Shown one piece after another: positions 1 through 10,487 of a stretch of 64,000 bases of DNA (positions within the stretch are counted from its first letter, which is position 1; the number at the start of each line of letters is the position of its first letter). The position numbers were made by a program, and so were the translations under genes. The notes below the pieces were generated by a model, which saw nothing but the letters and a program-made list of their open reading frames with translations, ran no database searches and was not told the DNA's origin. This stretch comes from Entamoeba invadens IP1 (lineage: Eukaryota; Evosea; Mastigamoebida; Endamoebidae). The DNA lies in assembly GCF_000330505.1 (NCBI RefSeq), contig NW_004443648.1, positions 1,097,878 to 1,161,877 on the forward strand. The letters are read 5' to 3'.

Positions 1-532
1 TTTAATTAATAATTTATAAAATGAATTGAAAAATTATTTCAGTTATTTTAAAAATATAGATTTAATTTATCATATTAATAGAATTTGTTTTATTTAAAAA
101 TAAATATTAAACAAATTTTAATTAATAAATCAATTTAATTAAAATCTTTCATTCAATAAAAACGCCAAGAATAAATAATTATTATTGAAAATTTCAAAAA
201 AAAAATAAAAAAATATTTTAAAAAAAGTTATTGTTATTTTGGTGTTTTTTCTTGTATTACAATAAATAATATATTTTGTTATAAATATTATACTTGAATT
301 TTTTTGTCAATTTTGTTTTTTAATAAATAATTAAATTGAATATTATTACAAAAAACGGGATTTTTCGTTTAAAATAGTTATAAATACTAATTCGACGGAG
401 TTCTGAACTGTTCCATAAAAAGAAAAAGGAATTCTACGAAGCTTTTCAAAGGCTCTTTGTTCTTCTCGAACGACCCTTCTAGAATTCCTAATAAAAACTT
501 TTGACAACTCCAAAACGTAAGAAGGAAGTGTA
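1..532. other. AT-rich intergenic region
   Basis: Very AT-rich DNA with homopolymer A and T runs and no convincing reading frame. An open stretch on the minus strand at 346-609 is the shadow of the first HSF exon and its 5' flank. I see no RNA gene or repeat here. Confidence 0.6.
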
Positions 533-1204
533 ATGGAACAGATGAATAAACTCAAAGAAAATACGACACCAACGCCGTTCATTTTGAAACTCTTTGAATT
601 GGTCAACAATCCCGAGTCTCAACATTTAGTTTGTTTATTAATAAAATTATAAATAAAAAAGTTATAAATAATAATACGACTGGATAACCAGCAGATGCGA
701 TGGTGTGATGAGCCAAATCGGAATGGTTTTGTAGTATTAGAACCGATAGAATTGTCCGCCAAATATTTACCCAAATTTTTTAAACACAACAATTTCTCCT
801 CATTTGTGAGGCAATTGAATATCTACGGATTTCACAAAGTTGATCATCCTCAAGGACAATGTTTTCAACACCCCAATTTCTGCAAAGACAAGCCCGAACT
901 ATTAACGCGAATTCAACGACAACACTCGAAAAAGGCTGACGCTGAAAACACGGAGTTGTATAAAATTTTATTGGAGAAGTTAAGGGAGTTACAAAAGGAT
1001 TCGTTACACACACAGAATGACTTGCAACAACTCAATGAAATGCTCTTTAATTTAAAGAGCCGTGTCGACACACTCGACAACAGAATGCAAAGGATGGCTC
1101 AATGTATCAATTTCTTTAGTCCAAATATTAAACCTTTTAAACGGGAAGCTTTTGATACTAAGAATAAAGACTCTCTGATGACGGGAATTAACCCTTGGGA
1201 ATAA
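533..1204 (+). CDS. Heat shock transcription factor, two exons
   Basis: Sequence-specific transcription factor expected to bind heat-shock elements as a trimer in the nucleus. Exon 1 is 533-628 (32 codons from ATG) and carries the first helix of the HSF DNA-binding domain ([13 protein letters not shown]). A GTTTGTTT donor starts the intron at 629. The acceptor is CAG at 691 or 694, both in frame. Exon 2 runs to 1204 and continues with IRW-like MRWCDEP, then [20 protein letters not shown], the recognition-helix signature of all HSFs. A heptad-like coiled coil follows (about residues 95-160), matching the HR-A/B oligomerisation region. At about 201 aa it is a short HSF without an obvious C-terminal activation domain. 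The family assignment is near certain; which acceptor is used is not resolved. Confidence 0.93.
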
Positions 1205-1508
1205 TACTCTCCTCTCTATCTTTTTATATTAAATGATTTTGATTCTATTTATCGGAATCGAGTTCTCTCTTCTTTTACTTAATTTTCTGTTTTCTTCTCC
1301 ACTATAAGTCGGCTCCCGTTCGTCTTTTTATCGGAATAATTCGGTGGTTTTTATGTTCTTATTTTTGCGTTGTATTTCTGATATAATTATTGTCGTCCCA
1401 TTCATCTGGTATATTAATGTACTATACTATAATAATATAAAAATTAATAATGTATACTACAACAATTGAGTTTGAGAACAAAAACGAACTTACAATAAAG
1501 AAAAAGAT
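1205..1508. other. Short AT-rich spacer
   Basis: About 300 bp between the HSF stop and the GTPase start. It contains a T-rich tract likely to be the HSF 3' end. I see no gene. Confidence 0.5.
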
Positions 1509-2927
1509 ATGGAAGGCCACAAAAAACGAACAGGCGGAAAGCCAAAATCACACCAACGCGACAAAAAGCATGAGAAGATTGAAAAACAAGCGAACCCTGA
1601 CCACACACAATCCACAGTATCAGCAATTGACGAAGCAAAAACTAAAGTAGCCGAACAACTTTCTGCACAAAAACGCGATTTACGCCCGAAAATGTTAGGG
1701 ATGGAAACTAAAGAAGAGATCGAGAAACGAAAGGAATTAGCTGCACTTCCAATTGATTTAACAAAACGAGAAAGTAAACAACGAGCCATTCCATTTTTTG
1801 AATCAATAGGAGAGGAATTGGAAATTATAACACGACCGCCCTGGAACTATTCGATGAGTAAAGACCAACTTGACCAAAACGAAAAGACTCAATTCTCCGA
1901 ATGGATAGAACGATTGTTAGATTGTAATGAGAAATTGAATTATTTTGAAAGTAATTTAGAGACGTGGAGACAATTATGGAGAGTTGTAGAGCGCTCTGAA
2001 GTCGTTTTGATCATCGTTGATTGTCGTTTTGGGTGTTTACAATTCAACACGAAAATAGCTGATTGGATCAAGAAGAGTGGGAAAGGACTTGGGGTGATTT
2101 TAAATAAAGTAGATTTGGTTGATACGGTAATAGTAAAAAAATGGCAAACATATTTTGAAGAGAAATTCAGTGTAAAAACGTTACCAGTGAGAACAAACCG
2201 AGCCATTGCTGGACAAGTCGAAGATTTTGAAGTTGCCGATCTCAGAAAAGAAAAGACCAAAACACGAAAAAGAGTTGAAGGAGATAACACCGAGGCTTTA
2301 GAGCAGTTTGAGGATTTTGTGTTTTCATTACAACCGACTCCCGAGAAGATCGACAAAAGAGAACCAGACGACGCAGCTACCAAAAACGACTCTGAAGACG
2401 AAGAAGAGAAGATTCTCAAAACTGAAAAAGGGAATCGACTTGGTGTAGGTCTTATTGGGAATCCGAATGTTGGCAAGTCGTCGCTTTTGAACTTCTTAGT
2501 TGGGAAGAAAGTGAGTGGGGTGTCGTCTCACCCTGGCAGAACCAAATACTTACAGACCTATCGCCTCGGTACCAATGTGTTATTAGTTGATTGTCCTGGT
2601 ATGATGTTTCCTATGAAGAACCAACCTTTATTAATCCAAGTAATCAGTGGCGTCTATCCATTAAGTCAATTACGAGAGCCTTATAGTATCATTCGCTTCT
2701 TTATCGAGCGACTTCCCCTTGAAAAGAATTATGGAATCGAATTGAAAGAAGGGATGAGTGTCTTACAATTCGTCGACGAAATCGCTGAGAAGAAAAAGTA
2801 TTTCACGGGCAAAGCGGGGCGACCGGACTCACACAAAGCAGCTCGAGAGATCTTGTCCGATTGCATAATGGGACGAACAGTATTCATGTTCGATACCCCC
2901 GTCGACAAAACAGAAGAAAAGCTCTAA
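1509..2927 (+). CDS. GNL1: GNL1-type circularly permuted GTPase
   Basis: A 472-aa GTPase of the YlqF/YawG (HSR1/MMR1) class, whose members act in ribosome biogenesis or nucleolar functions. The G motifs come in permuted order: G4 NKVDLVD near residue 196, then G1 GNPNVGKSS near 317, then G3 DCPG near 362. The segment before the GTPase domain, RPPWNYSMSKDQL followed by NLETWRQLWRV, matches GNL1 more closely than LSG1 or NOG2. The N-terminus is basic (KKRTGGKPKSHQRDKKHEK), as in GNL1. An acidic insert (DDAATKNDSEDEEEK) precedes G1, also a GNL1 trait. The ATG at 1509 is chosen because the basic N-terminus begins there. No intron is needed. Confidence 0.92.
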   Translation: MEGHKKRTGGKPKSHQRDKKHEKIEKQANPDHTQSTVSAIDEAKTKVAEQLSAQKRDLRPKMLGMETKEEIEKRKELAALPIDLTKRESKQRAIPFFESIGEELEIITRPPWNYSMSKDQLDQNEKTQFSEWIERLLDCNEKLNYFESNLETWRQLWRVVERSEVVLIIVDCRFGCLQFNTKIADWIKKSGKGLGVILNKVDLVDTVIVKKWQTYFEEKFSVKTLPVRTNRAIAGQVEDFEVADLRKEKTKTRKRVEGDNTEALEQFEDFVFSLQPTPEKIDKREPDDAATKNDSEDEEEKILKTEKGNRLGVGLIGNPNVGKSSLLNFLVGKKVSGVSSHPGRTKYLQTYRLGTNVLLVDCPGMMFPMKNQPLLIQVISGVYPLSQLREPYSIIRFFIERLPLEKNYGIELKEGMSVLQFVDEIAEKKKYFTGKAGRPDSHKAAREILSDCIMGRTVFMFDTPVDKTEEKL

Positions 2928-3070
2928 AGCAATTGGGTTCAACACTTTTATTAACAGTATACTATAATGAAACTAGAGTACTGCATACCATGACATTTTC
3001 TATACAATAATTAAAAATTAATTAAAAAGAAACTAATAAGGTGTCAATTGAATCAAAATGTTGAGATGAT

Positions 3071-4244
3071 TCACATAAACACCGAGGTGATGTAATTTCG
3101 TGTTAAATACGCGTTAAGTAATGAAGTGAATACTGAAGACGATTGATAAGACCGTTTGATGTCTTCTCTTTTGACTACTTCGACTATGCCGACCTCGACT
3201 TGTTTGTCTTTCCTAATAACAGTGAACGTGTGATCCTTTCTTTTCCACACAAGACGTAATATCCAATAAGGGTATGACGCCTCGAGGTAATAAGGGAAGT
3301 GATTTGTTTCATCGTAATAGACGCCGACGACACGAGTGTCTTCGGGTAAGTCACATTTACCGACGCCAATAGGGACAACGTCTTCGATCACAAACAACAG
3401 TGGTGTGACTTGTTTGCCGACAATAAGACCGACAGGGTTTTCGATGAGTCTACAATGCATGTCTAACACTAATAAAGCTGATGCACATAATATCACATGA
3501 GTGTTATCTTTCACCATCACCGCGTCGTTCATTTTCGATTTGTGTTGTGTTCGAATATACTTCCCAACGACTTTCCCATTATTAATCCATTGCATCCGTT
3601 CGAGAAATGAGTGGACGCGTCCAACACAATTGACATCGCCGCAGTCTTTGATTTGTTGTCTTGCCAATGTTTTAGAAATGTACTTTGGTTTCATCTTCTC
3701 CCACAAGTCGACTATTGCGTTTCTTATATACACATACCGCTCGGGCGTTTTCGCTGCTCGACCAACAAAGAATTCCTGATTTTGATCAATTTCGACTTGT
3801 TGAATTCGGCTTCGGTCGAACTCACTTTTATATGAAGAAGTGGTGACATACGTTCTTCCTGTACTTCCGGAGTGTTCAGTGGACGTCTCCGTTGAAGGGA
3901 CAAAGCAACTTGGTGATGGCAATTCCGACTCGAAATTGATGTCGAAAGGGTTGGGAGGAATCTTTGTCATTTGCGAGAGGTTGACTTGCGGAAGATGGCG
4001 CTTCTTATCTTTGCGAGCAACATTGATTTCGCGAAATCCAGTGATCATTGTTTCAAATACACGTTTCCGTTTCTCTGCGGCAGTCTCGCGGGAATAATCA
4101 TGAGGATAGCGTTGGTCCTGTTGTGGGGGCCGATCCATTCGTATGACTCTTTGTGTTTTTGCGTTCAACTAAGTATTTCAAAAGGAATTTTCTCCGCCGG
4201 GAGTCGTCTTTTTGTGTATAAACCTTCCGGTTCACTTTGGACAT
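3071..4244 (-). CDS. SWIRM protein with catalytically dead MPN domain (MYSM1-like)
   Basis: Nuclear chromatin-type protein. The middle holds a clear SWIRM domain: EFFVGRAAKTPERYVYIRN, then KPKYISKTLAR and CGDVNCVGRVHSFLE, the same sequence style as the SWIRM of the histone H2A deubiquitinase MYSM1. After it, CASALLVLDMH resembles the start of the MYSM1 MPN/JAMM domain. At the metal site, however, VVGVYYDETN stands where MYSM1 has VIGWYHSHP, so the HxH zinc ligands are absent. I infer an inactive MPN scaffold. The conventional ATG is at 4138. An ATG at 4244 with a basic, coding-like extension is out of frame by one base at an A5 run (about 4160), and removing one A gives 390 aa. The N-terminus is therefore uncertain. 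It is read away from the GTPase. Confidence 0.85.
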
Positions 4245-5303
4245 CAACTCCTCTTTTCTTATTATTTCTCAATTTTTATACACTAAAAATTAAGTTAATT
4301 TTTTACATTTATTTATTTGGTATTAACTCAATTGTTCGTATTAAAATTGATATTCGCCGTTATTTGAGACAGCACCTGTAAAACAGTTTTATCCTAAAGT
4401 TAAGATTTTGAGGTTTGGATTTCCCACTAATATACGAAAAATTGGGCTGTTGATTAGCGGAGAAGAATAATTCCACTCAAGCTTTACTTAGATTACTATT
4501 ATTACTATTTTTTTTATATTGTCTCTCACAATTTTGTGTTAAATAATTGGACAAAATTTACTTAAAAAACGGGATCATCATCTTTATGAAAAAACGGCAG
4601 CAAATAGAACTTCTTTTCTCCTTTGATGATTTTTAGTTTTTTGAGTATAATTCATGAAAAAAAAGTGAAGAATTATTATAGCAAATAGTCTCATTAAAAA
4701 GGGTTTTTTAATCGAAGTATTTGTTAATGTTTTTATTTGTTTAGTAAAAAAAATTAAATTTTTTTCTTTATCTTTATTATTTTTTCGATGATTAATTATG
4801 CTTTATTCAATCGATATATTTTCTTTTGATGCGTTTGTTTTACTTAGAAATGTCATTAAAAAACGGGAAATTTATATAAAGTAATTAATCATCAATCAAT
4901 AAATGGATTGTGTGTATGAATTTTTGGAAAAGAACAAAGGGTATTTTAAGTTGGTATTTTGTGTTGTTTTTTTATACAACACCAATGTTCACTTTTTGCA
5001 TCTCTTTTTTTACTCGTTTTGTTTTTATTTATTTTACGTCTAAAATGCGTATCAACAGGGGTATTGGTGTTAGGGTTGCATCTTCAAAATACTGGAACAT
5101 TACAACTTTTAATTGTTTTTCAAGAACAAGTTTTTACAATGAACAAAGAAAAAAATTGTTTGATATATTTGTCATTCAATTTAAAAAATAAACTATAAAT
5201 AAATTAGTACAATACCTTATAATATTCGAATATAATAAAAAAACTATTAAATGGAATACTATAACATAATTGTTAAATCATTTTAAATAAATAGAATAAG
5301 AAA
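4245..5303. other. AT-rich intergenic region with weak open frames
   Basis: About 1 kb without a supported gene. Overlapping open stretches near 4905-5198 exist in all three plus frames, are hydrophobic and AT-driven, and do not form one convincing protein. A perfect 12-bp inverted repeat (GATGATTAATTA) lies at 4787-4798 and 4882-4893. It is AT-rich and may be chance. Confidence 0.4.
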
Positions 5304-6275
5304 TTACACTTTAATAATTCCCGTTGGGTACAATGCGATAGTGGCAATACCACATTGATTATTCTTATTTCGAGACATGTATATGTATCCTTTATCTCCC
5401 CATTCTGTCCCCCACGAATTTTTGACGATCCAATAGTCATTCCCGTTTTGACTTCCATACCCAACAACACTAACAACATGGTCGACATATTTACACTTTG
5501 GTTCATCATAAATTCCACTTTTGTACAATTGAAAAGATGGGTTTGATGCGTCTATTGAGACAGCAACGGGTTGTTTGTTAACGGCAATTTTTAAAGCATC
5601 TTCAGTTGGAGGGAATATTGAAGTATAACTTTGTATCTTGTATTTGACATCAATTTCATTGACAGTGCAATTACTCTCCGAAGCAATGTATCGGTATTTG
5701 TTTTCAGTAGTGATTCCAACGTCTTTGATGTAATTGAAAGTGTTACCAACGTTCCCACAAGTGCACCCAAAGTTGGAGTATTTCGTGTTTGACGTACAAT
5801 CGACTATTTGTTGTTCTGAGAGGTCTTCATATTCTCCACTTGTTATTAAAATTAGCGACTCGATAACAGAAACTGCACCAAAGGAGTAACAGGAACCACA
5901 ATTCTTTTGGTCTTTAATTGCCGTCACTTTGCCTTCTTCTCGCCAATCGACTGAATTTCGGACTTCTTGTTTTAAATTTTGTAGTAAAGAGCTATTAAAA
6001 TAGGTATTAAAATTTGACAGTTGTTGATTAGTATTTAATAGTATTTTTCGATACTCCAAATTAGTGAGTGTAGAATATGGCCCTTTCATTGTAAGACGAT
6101 AAGTAGAGTTGATATGTATCTTGTTGAACTCTTCAACATATTTTTGGTTGTCTAAAAAGACTGCTTTACGACGAAGATACTCCGTAGTAAGATATTTCAC
6201 TTTGTGAAGAGTTAACCAGTTTTCGTATGAAAAAGATAAAACAGTTGAAATCAGTATAAACTGTAAACAATTCAT
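5304..6275 (-). CDS. Papain-family (C1A) cysteine proteinase with I29 prodomain
   Basis: Secreted or lysosomal thiol proteinase of the Entamoeba CP family, made as a preproenzyme of 323 aa, the usual family length. Residues 1-15 form a signal peptide. An ERFNIN-like prodomain (YLRR..VF..N...V.EFN) spans about residues 30-90. The mature enzyme begins near NSVDWREEGKVT (about residue 107). The active-site Cys is in NCGSCYSF (Cys129, with Tyr where papain has Trp), His in DHVVSVVGYG and Asn in VKNSWGTEWG. All catalytic residues are present, so activity is expected. Members of this family digest host and bacterial protein and some are virulence factors; which paralogue this is cannot be decided here. 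No GPI or membrane segment is seen at the C-terminus. Confidence 0.95.
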   Translation of the reverse strand: MNCLQFILISTVLSFSYENWLTLHKVKYLTTEYLRRKAVFLDNQKYVEEFNKIHINSTYRLTMKGPYSTLTNLEYRKILLNTNQQLSNFNTYFNSSLLQNLKQEVRNSVDWREEGKVTAIKDQKNCGSCYSFGAVSVIESLILITSGEYEDLSEQQIVDCTSNTKYSNFGCTCGNVGNTFNYIKDVGITTENKYRYIASESNCTVNEIDVKYKIQSYTSIFPPTEDALKIAVNKQPVAVSIDASNPSFQLYKSGIYDEPKCKYVDHVVSVVGYGSQNGNDYWIVKNSWGTEWGDKGYIYMSRNKNNQCGIATIALYPTGIIKV

Positions 6276-6747
6276 TGAAAAACAACAGATGGTGGTAACT
6301 TAAAATTTACTATAGAAAATTAAATTTTTTTGAAAAAATTTCTAATGAGATGTTATAGTTTCGAATTGGTTTCATTTACCATATTTTGTAGTTTTTGTTT
6401 AAACTGTTTTTCAATTTAAAAATTCGTAACATAAATAATTCTTTGATTTTATCAGAGCATAATATCGATATATAAGGAAAACAAAACACAATTTTTAAAT
6501 TTTGCTCTAATTAAAATATAGCATTTAAATGATTATTTAAATAATAATGCCAATAATATTAGTAATAAATTAAAATTTTATTATATCTTAAATAGATATA
6601 ATTTATAAAATATATAAACTTATGTTTGATTAAATACAATACATTAAATAATTAAAAAATTAAATTATTATATTGAAAATTAAACCATTAAATTATAATT
6701 AATAGTTTATTTTTAATAAAACGCAATCAAACTAAATAAAGAAAAAC
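6276..6747. other. AT-rich intergenic region
   Basis: Divergent promoter region between the proteinase (minus) and the three-exon gene (plus). It is extremely AT-rich and I recognise no element. Confidence 0.5.
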
Positions 6748-7824
6748 ATGGCAAATGAGAAGCAGCCATACCGCACTGCTTTAACTGAAGATGAGTATGC
6801 ACAAACTGATCTTCCAAAAATTATCTCATACATCAATTCTCTTCATGCAGTTGAACGAGTTTGTATTTTTTTAATAAATAACAAACAGACAATGTGACAA
6901 AACCCTCACCAAAAGGTCGACATCATTTCTTTCGACTTACCAGAGAAAGTGGCTGACAACTTCTTTTTAACAAAAGAATCGCTCAAAGTTGTTTGCACGT
7001 TCACACAACTTCTCGAGTCGCAAATCATATCGAGATTCCCGACAATTCACATTTTAAGTCAAAGCAAATGGTACGACACTGTTGTGATTCAAATCATCGA
7101 CCAGACAATTTACATCTTCTGTGAAATGACAGAGTACCAGTGCCTTGGAATTCAAGGGAAGTATCAAGAAGCCTTCGGAGACTACTGTTTGTTGCATTGG
7201 TCTCGTAACTATCAATATATTATAAAAATACTATAAATTAAGTCATAATAGTGAAGAGTCGAGGATTGACTTGTAGGCATCAAACTGACACTCGAAGAGG
7301 CAAAGAAGTACAAAGAGAATTTCAGGGTTTTACAAGAGCGTCCGTTTTTAGTATGGACAGACAACACTTCAGCTTTCAAAGAATACGCACAAAGTCTGAT
7401 ACCCCCACTTAACGTAATAAGTAAAGAGAATTTAAGAACAGCAGCATTATACCCCAGCTGTCCACTGTCTTTTAGTGCCGATAATTTGATCGAACAAATT
7501 GGTGCCATTTGTGTAGAAGCAACTGCCATGACTTTAACTGGAAATGAATTAAAAGGGTTAGAACGAATTGGGCGAGGGTATGGGGAGAGTGTCAAACACT
7601 ACACATATCAAGGCACATTAGTCTACAATTTTACGGAAAACTATGCCAAAGACGACACCGCCTACGTCTTTTATTGTGTTGGGGCATGTCCTTTTGTTAT
7701 TAAAGACCAGTTCCACACGTTCAAAGACCAAGGCAATGATTATATCGTCACTGTGGTGTTCCATGATTCTCAAATTAAATTATCCGTCGAACATACTTGG
7801 AGAGATATCATCAAACTCATTTAA
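6748..7824 (+). CDS. Conserved-looking hypothetical protein, three exons
   Basis: I do not recognise the family. The gene is reconstructed from splice signals. Exon 1 is 6748-6858 (37 codons from ATG). An intron at 6859-6915 has donor GTTTGTAT and the unusual acceptor CCAAAAG. Exon 2 is 6916-7186. An intron at 7187-7276 runs from donor GTTTGTTG to acceptor TTGTAG. Exon 3 is 7277-7824. The total is 930 nt, exactly 310 codons (309 aa), so both joins keep frame. The CAG at 6888 cannot be the first acceptor because TGA follows in frame. The protein is mixed alpha/beta, acidic to neutral, without signal peptide, membrane segment or low complexity. The even composition and codon use suggest a real cytosolic protein. 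Confidence 0.7.
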
Positions 7825-8231
7825 TTGAATGGATTGAAAGATACTATTGAGTATAATTTTATTATTAGTAATACATTAGAATGAAAAGTTATAATAAGTT
7901 GTAATAACTTGTAATACTATTATGTATAACAAAATGCAAAACATCACTTTTCAAGTGATTGACATTTGTATTATATTATATGATATATTTTATAATAATT
8001 ATTAATACAGAAAATTACAATTCACGAAAAAATGATTTTAAATTGGTTTGATTGAAGATGTGCTTTGGAAACACATGCAAATATATCGGCATCATATTCT
8101 TGAATACATCGAAATCATTGAAAATAAGCAATGAATATTTACAACATATAAATTACACTCCGATAAAAAGAAAACAAAGAAAAGTCCACATCGCCTATGA
8201 AAGAAAGGAACTTAAAAATTTGCAGAGAGAT

Positions 8232-8711
8232 ATGTCTGAGACGGGGAATGTAGTAACATTAGTGAGTTGCGACAATGAGAATTTCCAAGTGGACTTAGCT
8301 GTTGCTAAAGAGATTGGCGCTGTGAAGAATTTGCTTGAGGATTTTGAGAATGAGCGCACAATTCCATTAACACAAGTGAACAAAGAAACATTGAAAAAGG
8401 TCATCGACTTCATTAGTCATCACCATCAGTATCAATTCCTTGGTGATAACGAAGACAAAAAAGGACAATTAACGTCGTGGGATAATTCATTCTTCGAAAT
8501 GGACCAACAAAAGCTCTTTGAACTGATCATCGCGGCAAATGTCTTGGATGTCCAGGAACTCTTGGACTTGGGATGTAAGTACATCGCAGAAATGATTAAA
8601 GGCAAAAGCGTCGAGGAACTCAGAAAAACATTTGGCATTGTGAACGATTTCACTAAGGAGGAGGAAGAGGAAATTAAACAGAAGAATAAGTGGCTCGAAG
8701 AATTCATCTGA
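8232..8711 (+). CDS. SKP1: SKP1, SCF ubiquitin ligase adaptor
   Basis: SKP1 bridges cullin and F-box proteins in SCF E3 ligases. Starting at ATG 8232 the protein is 159 aa, the normal SKP1 length. A longer in-frame start at 8052 would add 60 atypical basic residues and is rejected. The N-terminal half is the BTB/POZ-like fold (VTLVSCDNENFQVDLAVAKE, IPLTQVNKETLKKVIDFISHH). The C-terminal half has the conserved FELIIAANVLDVQELLDLGC and the helices ending EEEEEIKQKNKWLEEF, which bind F-box proteins. No intron or oddity is seen. Confidence 0.95.
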   Translation: MSETGNVVTLVSCDNENFQVDLAVAKEIGAVKNLLEDFENERTIPLTQVNKETLKKVIDFISHHHQYQFLGDNEDKKGQLTSWDNSFFEMDQQKLFELIIAANVLDVQELLDLGCKYIAEMIKGKSVEELRKTFGIVNDFTKEEEEEIKQKNKWLEEFI

Positions 8712-8896
8712 TTTTTTGTTCTCCCGGTTTTACTAATAATGTATAATTTTTTTATTATTAGTCATCCTTGTCAAACTAATATAATTAATATAGTATTTAA
8801 TAGTATTAATATGGTATTTAATAACATTGTTTATAGAATCTAAACTATAAATAGAATAGATGGTGTTTGTCAAACTTTATTTTCAGTTAAGGACGA

Positions 8897-9760
8897 ATGA
8901 AGAGCGTGATATTTGCACTACTAATTGTTTTATATACAAATGGATATTATTGTGTTGTAGACAACACTGAAAAGAAGAATGAATGTCTTTTAAAGAATAA
9001 AGATGGACAATATGAAGTGGTGGTAGAAGAGTTGCAAATAGAAAGTCAGAATACACTTTTTTTGAAAATAAGTAAACATCTCTTAGGAAAAGATGTCAAA
9101 ATTTCAATGAAAGGAAAAGGTCCTTTTATTTTAAATTCGAAAGAGGTTATTAAAGGGAACATCGAATTGGATATCAACCCTTTAACAATGATGTATTTCT
9201 TATATTACGGAGGTAATATAAATGTTATATCAAAATCAAAAATCAATCTTGGGGTTGTTTACTTAAATACCACAAAAGAATTTCTTGTTAAATCAAATAC
9301 AGTCGAATTTAAAATTCTTACATTTAATGAATTATCACAAGTGTTATCACATCCGAAAATGAGCGCAAAAAGTACTTTATTAACAAAAATGATCGATTTC
9401 TTCTACTCAAAAAACAAACAACCGATTGACCAAATTTTTGAAATTCTAGAAAGTGGACTCCCACAACTTCATTTCAATATTTTTGAAAAGAAATTGTCTG
9501 AACTCAATAGCCAAATTCAAAAAGCAAATATTTCAAAAATTTCGTCTCAATTGAGATGTAAAAGTTGTATTTTTTGGTTTAGGTTTAAAATGTCTGCTTC
9601 AAATGCACTTGGACTGACATCTGCAACAGATTTTTGTGATATGTCTTTTGTCCCAACAACACTCTGCAAAATCACAATTCAGACTTCACACTCTTTGTCT
9701 TCAAAATATTTCTATGATGAGAAAAAAGCAGAAGAAAAGTACTGCAAAAATTATTGTTGA
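8897..9760 (+). CDS. Secreted protein with C-terminal saposin-B-like domain
   Basis: A 287-aa protein with an N-terminal signal peptide (MKSVIFALLIVLYTNGYYC). The first 215 or so residues are unrecognised and beta-rich. The last 70 residues carry six cysteines spaced C-x2-C-x22-C-x9-C-x25-C-x3-C, the pattern of saposin-B domains that also occurs in amoebapores and other Entamoeba SAPLIPs. Such domains bind lipid, and some disturb membranes. Which activity this one has cannot be read from sequence. The long N-terminal extension sets it apart from amoebapores, which are little more than the domain itself. The SapB call rests on cysteine spacing and helical hydrophobic character, so a different disulfide-rich fold remains possible. 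Confidence 0.72.
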   Translation: MKSVIFALLIVLYTNGYYCVVDNTEKKNECLLKNKDGQYEVVVEELQIESQNTLFLKISKHLLGKDVKISMKGKGPFILNSKEVIKGNIELDINPLTMMYFLYYGGNINVISKSKINLGVVYLNTTKEFLVKSNTVEFKILTFNELSQVLSHPKMSAKSTLLTKMIDFFYSKNKQPIDQIFEILESGLPQLHFNIFEKKLSELNSQIQKANISKISSQLRCKSCIFWFRFKMSASNALGLTSATDFCDMSFVPTTLCKITIQTSHSLSSKYFYDEKKAEEKYCKNYC

Positions 9761-10487
9761 AGTATCGAATGTGTTTTATTGGTTTAGTTTATTTTACTAA
9801 TATAAACTTATTCGATAATTTATTTTTGTAATTAAAAATTTTTAATATATTTATTATCTAAAAAACAATATAGTTATTATTATAAAGTTGTATTCATTTT
9901 TAAATAACATATTTTTTAATAACTTTTTTAATAACTTAATTATAACATATATTTGATTATATTAATAATCACTTAAAACAAACTTCAATTTTAATAATAC
10001 AAAACTATTAATATAATAGTGTTAAAAATAAAAATAATATTGAATAAAAACCTAAAAATAAATGACCAAAATATATTGTTTTTTAATAATTACTTTAATA
10101 AATATATATAGTATTTCGAAACACAAAAAAAAGATTTCGAGATATATTTTTACACCAAAAAAAATGGAAGAAATCTCTAAAATCCTTTTTTACAAAAAAA
10201 TATGTTTAATTTTTGTTATATTCAAATTTTTCTATTTGTTACCACATTATTACTCATCCAAATTATATAGTAAAATATATTATTTAATAATATTATTTCT
10301 AAAATATATATGCGGTTTTATCGCACACATAAATAGGAAAAAACACAAACTTTATAATGCTACATCATTGGCAAAGACGGTTTGTAAAAATTGATTCTTT
10401 TTTGATTTTTTTTTGAGAAGTTCTAAAAAAAATTTGATTTACAAGCACAATAGGATGAAGGTATCCCTCTTACTCGTTTTTGGTTCA
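9761..10487. other. AT-rich region before a gap; weak open frame
   Basis: An open frame at 10062-10394 (110 codons) is hydrophobic and lysine/isoleucine/tyrosine rich, as random very AT-rich DNA would encode. I do not call it a gene, although such length without stops is mildly unusual. At 10455-10487 a short ATG frame (MKVSLLLVFGS) runs into the gap. It looks like the start of a signal peptide and does not resemble a 14-3-3 N-terminus. Confidence 0.35.

Noticed and set aside
4905..5198. Overlapping hydrophobic frames in all three plus frames
   Set aside because: No single frame is convincing and no family is recognised; AT-driven composition.
8052..8231. Longer N-terminus for SKP1
   Set aside because: Adds 60 basic residues absent from the SKP1 family. 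ATG 8232 gives the canonical length.
10062..10394. 110-codon hydrophobic open frame
   Set aside because: Composition is what very AT-rich random DNA yields (Ile, Lys, Tyr, Phe); no motif, no promoter-like context.
10455..10487. MKVSLLLVFGS frame as the start of the 14-3-3 gene
   Set aside because: It looks like a signal peptide; 14-3-3 proteins start with acidic helical residues and have none. The gap hides the real start.
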